This document shows positions 17,966 through 27,520 of a stretch of DNA of 64,000 nucleotides, in pieces (positions within the stretch are counted from its first letter, which is position 1; each line of letters opens with the position of its first letter). Made by a program: the position numbers and the translations under genes. Under the pieces are notes generated by a model that worked only from the letters and a program-made list of their open reading frames with translations, made no database searches and had not been told where the DNA came from. This DNA is from Bugula neritina (taxonomy: Eukaryota > Bryozoa > Gymnolaemata > Cheilostomatida > Bugulidae): positions 3,453,662 to 3,517,661 of the forward strand of contig OZ037770.1 in assembly GCA_964035545.1 (NCBI GenBank), written 5' to 3'.

Positions 17966-20095
17966 ATGCACGTGTTTGGATATGGTTCGTTGATGTGGAG
18001 TCAGGGGTTCCGGTACGAGGAGAAGGTGTGTGGCTACGTCAAGGGGTTCAAGAGGCGCTTCTGGCAGGGGAGTGAGGACCACAGAGGGGAGCCGGGGAAG
18101 GTGACCGCCTCCGTGTCTAATTGTAGTTCTCTTAGTGTAGTGTAGTGTTGTGCAGTGCAGTGGAGTGGAGTGTAGTGTAGTGTAGTGTAGTATACAGTAT
18201 AGTATAGAGTAGTATAGTATAGTATGTAGTGTATAGTATGTTGTGTATAGTGTAGCATAGCATAGTATATATATATAGTATAATATAGTATAGTATAGTA
18301 TAGTATAGTATAGTATGTAGCATAGTATAGTATAGTATATGGTGTATTGTAATATAGTGTGGTGTTATATACTATATACTGTAATATACACAGTAAATCA
18401 GTAGCTCATTATTATTATTTCATTTACTTGTAGCCTGGCAGAGTTCTCTCCGTATTCAAGTCAGATGACCCCAACGTAAGTTCAACAGACCTTGCTTATA
18501 TGATACATTTTTAAAAGTACAGATTGTGTTTTATTTTCAAACTGCAGGAATTACAGGAGTATTGGAATTAACACATCTTGTACTGTGGAAGCGTGACCAT
18601 CTCTTGGACTTGTGTTGACTGACAGCCGGTTTTATGCTGCACTGTTACTAGTCATAAGTTGAAGTATCATTGCTTATAGTTGCAGGCCAATATTTTTGAT
18701 CAATGTAATGATCTTTAATAAACAAAATCACAAATATATTGATCTTGCATATTTCCATGCTCAAACCCGCCAATCAATCAGTAGCTGGCCATTCATTTAT
18801 GACAATAAGATAACTGGTGCAGCCCGGTACTGACGATTTTTTATCTTAAATTGACAATTTATCTCTTACCAAGCATTAGTATAGATGTTTATAGACAGTA
18901 TATGTATTCAGAGATTAGGCACAATAATGAAATTTAAAAAAAAAAACTACAATAAAACCTAATGAACGATGCTTATATTTTTCTCCAATCAGATTCCCTT
19001 TAGTATACTTTCAACCAATCAGGTTATCTGTACTTTAGATGTTATGCACATATTATAGGATATAGTGCTTGGAGTAGCTTTCAAAATACCGGATGAAGAC
19101 GAGGAACTGGTGAGACAGAATTTGATAAAACGAGAAACAGGATATGATGTCATAGAAACATTGTTTTATCCAATAGGCTCCTCGGACACTCATAGCACTC
19201 AGCCAATAGCATTGGAATTATTTTTAGCCAATCAAAACATTTCTACATATCTTGGTCCAGCCAGTGAGAGGGACATAGCATGGCAGATATACCACTCAAA
19301 GGTAACCATGTACTGCATCTTATTGTCTGTCTGTTTGTCATGATGAATGACTCACGTGATGATTAATTGCTATTGGATTAACCAGTCTCTCATTTATAGT
19401 GAGCCCATTTAAAATGCATTTAGCTTTATGAATGCTGATTGTTTTAGTGGTAACAAATCAATCACTTTTTTTTTTACTTCTACTAGAAGTTTCTATAGCA
19501 TGTTAGAATGTTATTTTCTTCTTTTTTCTTCTAACCACAAGCTTAAGGCAACCAGCAAAAAGGATTTCCATAATCTATGTTATGGAAAAAGAAACTCACG
19601 AAAGTTTATAAGTGCTATCCCTGTGAGAAACTCCTGGTGGAAAGGGTTTTTGTTAAAACGGGCTAAGGACTTGTTTAGATGAGACACATGAGCAATTATG
19701 ACTGGATGCTCTTTCTAACATCACCAATGACCTTTTTGGGGGTTCAAACCCATGACCTTGTGTTTACTAGGGAAATGCTTTAACCCCTAGACCAGGGCTA
19801 CATTATGATCCTTCATTGAATCAGATTAATATGATTTCCTATTCTCAGCTCCACTTGATTAGTTGGATTCTGTAATTTAATCATAAAATGTATTTTGCTG
19901 AAAAAGTAACAAATTTATTATTTCCAGGGTTTGAGAGGATCAAATTTAGACTACTTTTTGCGAGCTGTTTCTTCCTGTAGAAACCTTTTCCCGAATAATA
20001 AAGACCTTCACCTTGAGCAAATAGAACAGGAAGTCCGTCAAATCGCTGCCGAAAAAGGCGACACTCTGGATCATCTGATTAATCAAACGCAATAA
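17966..20095 (+). CDS. CHAC2: Glutathione-specific gamma-glutamylcyclotransferase (CHAC2-like), copy B
   Basis: Second complete copy of the glutathione-degrading enzyme. Four exons in phase 0: 17966-18100, 18434-18475, 19059-19301 and 19928-20095, giving about 195 residues. Motifs in order: [45 protein letters not shown] with the family's catalytic Glu, [18 protein letters not shown] and GSNLDYFL. The exon 1 donor (GTGACC) is weak compared with GTGAGT in copy A. The exon 3 acceptor is placed after 19058 because that keeps the frame (DIVLGVAF). AATAAA at 20400-20405 follows the stop by about 305 bp. Intron 1 carries a TAGTG/TAGTA array and intron 3 a SINE. It is divergently oriented to copy A about 13.7 kb away, with the gypsy element between. 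Confidence 0.9.
18124..18370 (+). repeat. TAGTG/TAGTA pentamer-like simple repeat
   Basis: Array of GTAGT and ATAGT units in intron 1 of CHAC2 copy B. Long open frames on the minus strand here are repeat artefacts. Confidence 0.85.
19540..19800 (-). repeat. tRNA-derived SINE copy
   Basis: Read on the minus strand it starts with a tRNA-like head (GTCTAGGGGTTAAAGCA, then GGTTTGAACCCCC at about 19736-19795), followed by a body shared with 17505-17640. It lies in intron 3 of CHAC2 copy B. Confidence 0.6.
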
Positions 20096-20399
20096 AACAT
20101 TTCAGTATCTAAAAACATATCCCGATATATACGTATACATACATATATGTTTATATAGGAAAATGTAGGTGAAAAGTTATAGTTGTTAGTCAGACTATTT
20201 TTTTGTTATTTACATAAATTATCTTCAGGTTATTAAAACCAGGGTTTATACTTCATATTTTTTGCTTAAGTTGAATGCCTTTTAAATTCATCTCAGGTGC
20301 TATGCTGCCATTCTTTATTTTTTTAATCCATCCCAGTCTTTCTGGTTTATTTTGTTCGAGAGTTGTTGTGTATAGCGTTGTATAAATGTTGATATAATT

Positions 20400-20405
20400 A
20401 ATAAA
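20400..20405 (+). terminator. Polyadenylation signal of CHAC2 copy B
   Basis: AATAAA about 305 bp after the stop codon, in the gene's direction. Confidence 0.6.
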
Positions 20406-22140
20406 GTTGCTGTGAATTAAAATATGGTACCATTTCCTTTTTGACCTTCAGTATTAATATTTTCAAATAGACTCAGATGCTGCAAGAGTTGTCCCATCAT
20501 GACCCCTTGATTAAATATTCCAGAGCAAAGCACAATAAATACAATACTTATATTCATAGTTATCCCCCTCTAATAACTCATCTATCCCCAAAATTTTCAC
20601 AAAGATGAATTCGTTTTCATTAGAACATTCCAACCCTCTAGACTTTCCTTTTGGGTTTGCTCCCCTTGCAATGAGCATAACTTTGCAACATTCAAATTCC
20701 AAGAACTGCATTATTAACCTTGCTGTCAGTTGCTTAGCAACGTAATACAATATGGAGGCTTAAAATTGAAAAATAGGTATGAAATTGCACAGGATATCAT
20801 TATGAAAGCATTTTTTATTAAATATAAATCTAAAATAGACAAAATATTAACCAGTCCATACAATAATAATGTTCAAACTATCACTGTGACAATTCTATAA
20901 ATGTTGCATGATAGATTCATAAATAGTACAAAGAACAATGAGGTCAAAATCACTCAGTCTTTAGTGAGGCCAGTTTTTGCTTGTTTAGAATCAGTGAATA
21001 AAACCCAACCGAGTTATTAATCACTGATCACACATCAGCCAAAAGTGATTTGAATACCTCCAAAAGTTGAAGAGTAGAAGTTCAGTTAGTATTTTGATCA
21101 AAAACAACATTGAATTTAAAATTTACTTTAAATAACACAAAATGACTGAGAAAATAAAACAAAAAACTTTTACAGTGTCAGACAAAATCAAATAACGGTT
21201 GTGGAATAGAGATAAATCAAATTAATGGAATAAACCTAAGCATGGTGGAACAGAGAAACTGAGATATTCTAATGCACTAATAATAGCATAATTATAATGA
21301 AGATATTATATTATGAGTAATGTCTGCTCTTTATTTAGAATAGTGTGCTGTCATTCTATTGGTTGACAACACCTTGTAAGCTGTAGTCGTATTGGCTGGT
21401 TCATCTATTGAGTACCGTCTGCAGCACTGGAATCTACGACTGGCCCGGGCTAAAAAATATGAACTTATTTAAACTTTCATAGTTGGTATGAACAAAATTT
21501 TACCTTTGATTTGTAACAAATATAAAGGGCGAATCTTGAAGCAGGAAATAAAAGGTAAAGCTGTAAATTAGTCATTTGAAGGCGAATCAGATAAACTTTG
21601 AATATATACAAAATAGAAGATGCGACAATTAAATCCATCACGTTCATAAAAAAATATGTCATGGTTTCCAGTGACAACAAACATTAGATAGCGAATGTAA
21701 ATATTTGAACACACTTGACTTTGAATGATTGAACATAGCAGGTATTAAAGGAATTACAGCAGTTAATATGACTAGAGGTAATTTAGCAGGTAAAAGTTGA
21801 GTCGCAGGGTGTGTATTTTGGCAGACGAAAATTTGAACCACTGTACGGAACGTAGAGTCAGTGAAATAAAAAAACTACTAGCTAATAACAGTTGCGTTTA
21901 ACTTTACTGCTGGCCTTGTTGCTATGGTTACACGATAAATTAAATTTTCATTTTTAAAACTCACTTTCAATAAAACGCAATTTACTGGAATGTAGCACTA
22001 AATTAGGAGAAGTGGATTGCTAAATAACTACCAGCCAATTAGGTGACGACGACGACAAGGAACATTCGCATTCAGAATGCTGACCGACAAGTGCGAATAT
22101 TTTCTCAACACGTACAGTGGATACCTTTTCTACTTCTACG
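20406..22140. other. Intergenic, no recognised feature
   Basis: AT-rich. Short open frames on both strands have no recognisable protein motif. Confidence 0.4.
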
Positions 22141-22152
22141 AGTGACCCTACG

Positions 22153-22797
22153 CTAATAGGGGAATTACCGTAGTTACTGTGACCTAGGTAACCTAGCAGC
22201 TAATAGGGGAATTACCGTAGTTACTGTGACCTAGGTAACCTAGCAGTTAATAGGGGAATTACAGTAGTTACTGTGACTAGAGGTAACCCAGCAGCTAATA
22301 GGGGAATTACAGTAGTTACTGTGACTAGAGGTAACCCAGCAGCTAATAGGGGAATTACAGTAGTTACTGTGACTAGAGGTAACCCAGCAGCTAATAGGGG
22401 AATTACAGTAGTTACTGTGACTAGAGGTAACCCAGCAGCTAATAGGGGAATTACCGTAGTTACTGTGACTAGAGGTAACCTAGCAGCTAATAGGGGAATT
22501 ACAGTAGTTACTGTGACTAGAGGTAACCTAGCAGCTAATAGGGGAATTACCGTAGTTACTGTGACTAGAGGTAACCCAGCAGCTAATAGGGGAATTACCG
22601 TAGTTACTGTGACTAGAGGTAACCCAGCAGCTAATAGGGGAATTACCGTAGTTACTGTGACTAGAGGTAACCTAGCAGCTAATAGGGGAATTACCGTAGT
22701 TACTGTGACTAGAGGTAACCTAGCAGCTAATAGGGGAATTACCGTAGTTACTGTGACTAGAGGTAATCTAGCAGCTAATAGGGGAATTACAGCAATG
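22153..22797 (+). repeat. 48-bp minisatellite, about 13 units
   Basis: Unit core CTAATAGGGGAATTAC... with steps at 22153, 22200, 22247 (47-bp units), then ten 48-bp steps from 22295 to 22775. Variants are mostly single sites (ACAG/ACCG, CCCAG/CCTAG). Because 48 is a multiple of three, one frame stays open for 218 codons repeating a 16-residue unit, but nothing else supports coding. Confidence 0.95.
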
Positions 22798-23172
22798 ACT
22801 TACGACTGCGGAGTTGTCTGCACCGGCTGCTGGGTTGTTGGCGACTGTTGTGACTTCGTCTTTGTTACCACCACCCAAACTACAACAGCAGGAACTCAGT
22901 CTATTATACATACAATATGCTATAATTAAACTTGATGATATGATTGGACAGCATAATGATGAAATTGCAAAAAAACACAACTGAACCAAAATTTTTTAGA
23001 ATTTTGATCTTAGACCTAGAAATTACTATTTTACTGTGGAAAACAAAAGCAGTATGTTGAGGTTAACAGAGATGTAGTCTACAGGCGTTATGTGTATTTA
23101 CTCATATGCAAGCAAAATTTCGAATAACCACAAGGTAGGCTTGACAAAATCAGGTTGGTTCATAATCAACGG

Positions 23173-23213
23173 CTTTCCATGGATCGATCTCAGCAAGATC
23201 AATCCACGGAAAG
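23173..23213. other. Inverted repeat / hairpin
   Basis: Two 18-base arms (starting CTTTCCATGGATCGATCT) flank a 5-base loop CAGCA, with two mismatches that would be G-U pairs or wobble in RNA. GATC-rich sequence follows. Function unknown. Confidence 0.5.
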
Positions 23214-23780
23214 ACGTCAAAGATCGATATTCATCGATCTGAGCAGGTCGGTCTGTAGAGAACTGCTTATTGAATACAGAAGATGTTTACAGTCACTGGA
23301 TTATTACCAAAATAATTGAAATAATGCTAGAGTAAAGTGACAGAACAACCATTAGCCAAATATTCCCGAATATACATTATAAAATGTATTTGCAAGGATA
23401 GTCAACTTTATATTGATGGCTGCGGGAATGTTGGCTAGCAGCAGTATATGAACGTGCCAAAACTAATTTTTAGGGTTAAAATTGACATTCTAAAAATAGA
23501 TGAATTCAAAGGCCAAACCACAGTTGAATGTTTGAAGTTGCCTCCTCAATGCATGAGGAGACCTCGCTGTTACAAAAGCAAACAATGTGTGTAGAAAAGA
23601 CACAACAACAAGAAAACATTTCCTAAAGCAGCATGATGAAAGTGAATAAACTAATGATTGCAATACAACGTTAATTACCAGGAGGAGGCAACTGATAAAA
23701 AATTATATTTTCAAGTGAATAGATATGAAATTATGCTAAATAGAAGGTGTGCAGTAAAACCAAGACAATATCTACAACAC

Positions 23781-23807
23781 TTATGTGAGTGACTTACGCT
23801 CCAGTCC
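23781..23807 (-). CDS. Candidate terminal exon of synaptobrevin (tentative)
   Basis: On the minus strand a strong acceptor (TTTTATTTTCCAG) precedes GACTGGAGC and then a short open stretch ending TAA. Joined in phase to either transmembrane exon it would add a short luminal tail of about eight residues, the usual kind of VAMP ending. It lies about 3.7 kb from exon 27469-27520, and GTAAGT just inside means it could instead be a 9-nt micro-exon or chance. Confidence 0.22.
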   Translation of the reverse strand, partial: GLERKSLT

Positions 23808-24810
23808 TGGAAAATAAAATATCATATTTTTTAACATCCAAAACAAGAAATATTTGTTTACAGCGGAATTGCTTCATGAGCCAATGAAAACAGTCGAGGA
23901 GAGGAAATTAAAACTCCAATGAATAGCTTACGGCCCTGTGCTTCAACAAACACATCAAGTGTGGGATGTGCAACTGATGTTCCTAACTGAGTGGGCAGCA
24001 AAGAGCCATAGAATCACAGGCTATTTAGTGTACACCAAACTATATAACAGTGGGTGGGTTGGAATTCCAACAACTTTAGAAGGTGCAGTAGACAAACAAT
24101 TCTCAATACTAAAACTACACTCGATACAACGTGTAGAAATGTGATGAAATAAATAATACAACCAAAATTATATACAAAAATAATCTGTGCCTGTAGTGAA
24201 TGGAGTAGAGGGGCAATTGGAACTGTAAAAATTCAGGACTGTCTGCCAGCTAAGTCAAGTATATCAAAGTTTACAGCAATATATAAAATGTAATTCACAG
24301 ACAGTTATGGCCACCTAGTCAGTTGAGCTGTGAATAGAAACTGGGCAGTAGATTAAGGGTATATACTACTTCACAAGTATGTTCTTACATGAAAATATAA
24401 TCTGAAATACCATTTTGAAATGTTGAATACTACCAACACTACATTTCCACCTTCAGAGTATGATATGCATATAACGACGCAACGACTGGAGTGGGAAATT
24501 CAAGCTTTTTTTCTGAATTCAATATTTCTTGCAGCGTTATGCTGCTGCAGATATAGTAAAATTATGTAATAATAGTTAATGTGACCCTAGTTTGACCCCA
24601 GGCAATGCAGTGCTGCCAGTAAAAGTTCACAGCCCAACTTTTGTGAAAAGCAAATAATAGAATAGACTACAAGATTACAATAGCAAGATATCACCAGGAC
24701 TTACTTCTGAGCTATCCAGACTGCAAAATAACAGCAGAGTGTTATTCTATTTCCACACATATTTCATGTACATAAATCACAAATATAGCTTGAACTTTAC
24801 ATAGTATATA

Positions 24811-24962
24811 CAGTATTGTAGTGTAGTATAGTATAGTATGGTATGGTATGGTATATTATAGTATGTAGTGTAGTGTAGTATAGTACAGTGTAGTGTAATA
24901 TAGCATAATATTGTACAGCTGTATATAGTATAGTATAAAGTATAATATAGTATAGTAATAGG
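24811..24962 (+). repeat. TAGTA/GGTAT simple repeat
   Basis: Array of GTAGTATAGTATAGTATGGTATGG-like units, similar to the one in CHAC2 intron 1. Minus-strand open frames rich in Tyr, Leu and Thr here are repeat artefacts. Confidence 0.8.
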
Positions 24963-26385
24963 GGGTGGGGGTGCCTGGACAGCCCATGTGTTGCTACGCA
25001 GTATGAAGACCCCAGGCAATGCACAGAGTCCACAACAACCACGAAGCTGCACTACCAAAAAAGTAGCAATGTAATAATATTTACTGAGGTAGATTGTATT
25101 GTATGTACATACATATTTATATTTCTAAATGCTACCAAATCGTCTTATATTTCCATTCTACTTATTTATTGCAAAACATTATAAAACGTTTGGTACCAAA
25201 TAATGACAGCTTAGAAAATGTAAATACTGATGTTGGGTGTCAATATGAAAAATTATTAATAAAAGTAACTTTTTACCAAATCATAGTGTTATGACGTTTA
25301 TAAATTTTGCATTCAGATTTGTTTATTGCTTAAAATATATTGTGTATTATTATATATAATTATAATATATCATATCATATATTGCCACATTAAGTTACTG
25401 CCATTACAGGGTATATAATCATATAATGTTGACATCAATTCAGATACAATGATAAACTATGACACACAACAATAATGGGAGGACTACTCCACGAAAGATT
25501 TGCAAAACCACAATCCCTACAAGTAAAACAGTAAGTGGAAGTTCTATTTTTTTTTGAAAAACAGTTAGATGCCTATCACCAATGCCTTCCACCAAAATAA
25601 AATTTAGATATAGAAACAATTTCTCAAGTTGCGTTTATTTATACATTTACGATTTTCAGTCAGAAACTCAATTTGACCGAGTAGAAATTTTTCCGAGTTG
25701 AAACCTTTCCGAGATGAAATTTTTCCGAGTTGCATTGCATTATAAAAGCCACTCATAAAAATTTTTGTACTGTGATAACTTAATTAGGCGAGTTCAGAAT
25801 AATACTCAAAAGGAGCAATAACTCTTTGCAAACATCGTTATTTAGTTATGATTTTGGCAATTGGATGACGAACTTATATGTTAATAATTATATCGCCTAC
25901 GCCTTCTCAATTATCGCTTTTATGCTGTCAACCTTACTAATTCACGACAATCTTCAAAGGGCATCAACTAGCGATTAAGCGAGTCAGATTTCACTTTTAG
26001 AAAGTAAGCTTTCACATCAATATGATTTCAACAATTTTCAGTTTGACTATAAAGGGATACTCAAACAAGCGTTTATAACTGAAACTCTTAACTTTTTTCA
26101 GCAGAGATATAAACGAAACTTTAAACTGTGCATATTTTAATTAGTTTCCAAATCTGCAAACCAGTAACTTATATTGCTGTGGAAAACTAAAATCTTCTTT
26201 CAACAAAACCAGGTTATACCGGAGACCTTAATCCCAGTTCAACTGTGACAAAAGGGTTGATTCTCGACCCGAGTAAAACTCAATTGACTCTCAGGCTAAT
26301 CAAATTCATCAAGTGAAGCTACAGACTGGGACCAACACTCAGAGAAACCTGCTTACTGTAGATTATAGAGGGCGTGTTACATAGT
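24963..26385. other. Intergenic or intron, no recognised feature
   Basis: AT-rich. A few short near-repeats of TTTTTCCGAGTTG occur at 25685-25735. No exon recognised; it may lie in the last intron of the synaptobrevin gene. Confidence 0.35.
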
Positions 26386-26391
26386 ACACAT

Positions 26392-27205
26392 CGCTATAAC
26401 TGTTAGTAACTGTCCATACAACACTATAACTGTTAGTGACTGTCTATACAAGACTATAACTGTTAGTAACTGTCTATACAACACTATAACTGTTAGTGAC
26501 TGTCTATACAAGACTATAACTGTTAGTAACTGTCTATACAAGACTATAACTGTTAGTGACTGTATATACAAGACTATAACTGTTAGTGACTGTCTATACA
26601 AGACTATAACTGTTAGTGACTGCCTATACAAGACTATAACTGTTAGTAACTGCCTATACAAGACTATAACTGTTAGTGACTGCCTATACAAGACTATAAC
26701 TGTTAGTAACTGCCTATACAAGACTATAACTGTTAGTAACTGTCTATACAAGACTATAACTGCTAGTAACTGTCTATACAAGACTATAACTGTTAGTGAC
26801 TGTATTAAGAAGACTATAACTGCTAGTAACTGTCTATACAAGACTATAACTGCTAGTAACTGTCTATACAAGACTATAACTGTTAGTGACTGTATATACA
26901 AGACTATAACTGCTAGTAACTGTCTATACAAGACTATAACTGTTAGTGACTGTATATACAAGACTATAACTGTTAGTGACTGTATTAACAAGACTATAAC
27001 TTCTAGTAACTGTCTATACGAGACTATAACTGTTAGTGACTGTATACACTACACTATAACTGTTAGTGACTGTATATACAAGACTATAACTGTTAATGAC
27101 TGTATATACAAGACTATAACTGTTAGTGACTGTATATACAAGACTATAACTGTTAGTGACTGTATACACTACACTATGACTGCTGGTGACTGTATTAACA
27201 AGACC
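26392..27205 (+). repeat. 30-bp minisatellite, about 27 units
   Basis: Unit ACTATAACTGTTAGTGACTG plus TCTATACAAG, with variants TAA/GAC, TGCC and TATTAACA scattered between units. The minus strand stays open for 204 codons of a 10-residue repeat, an artefact of the 30-bp period. Confidence 0.95.
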
Positions 27206-27468
27206 TCAAAAACCGATAATTTCGAAGCTTTCCGCTGTATTGTTCACATATTTCAACTATTTTTTTAAAAAATGACTTAAAACGCAATACTATGGGACCC
27301 ATAGCCAGTTAGACTAAGTTCCTGATTTAGCCTTTAACCACCCTGCTATACCATACTGTTTAGGTTTCATTACATAATAAATATTCTTCTAATACTGAAC
27401 ACCTAAGAGCAAGAAGATATACTGCACTGAAAAGGTTGAAGCAATACAGACAAGGAAAGATAACTTAC

Positions 27469-27520
27469 CAACTACGATCAATATTATGGCAACGATAACA
27501 GCTATGAGGATAAGCCACAT
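27469..27520 (-). CDS. VAMP: Synaptobrevin transmembrane exon, version 2
   Basis: 52 nt between CAG and GTAAGT; codes [17 protein letters not shown] plus one base. It has the same length and phase as the exon at 27995-28046, so the two can replace each other. If both were joined the frame would shift (52 is not a multiple of 3), which argues for mutually exclusive use. Confidence 0.85.

Larger units (their letters stand above)
22800..24800. other. Intergenic, hairpin and possible terminal exon only
   Basis: No complete gene recognised. It holds the perfect-looking hairpin at 23173-23213 and a candidate terminal exon of the synaptobrevin gene near 23781-23807, both listed separately. Confidence 0.4.

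Noticed and set aside
22273-22929. 218-codon ORF on the plus strand
   Set aside because: It is the 48-bp minisatellite read in one frame; no start context, splice signals or homology support a protein.
26377-26991. 204-codon ORF on the minus strand (LYRQLLTVIV repeats)
   Set aside because: Produced by the 30-bp period of the minisatellite.
27389-27520. Unspliced read-through as the synaptobrevin C terminus
   Set aside because: The frame stays open to 27389, but a consensus GTAAGT donor follows the membrane segment and the read-through tail is long and hydrophobic, unlike VAMP luminal tails.
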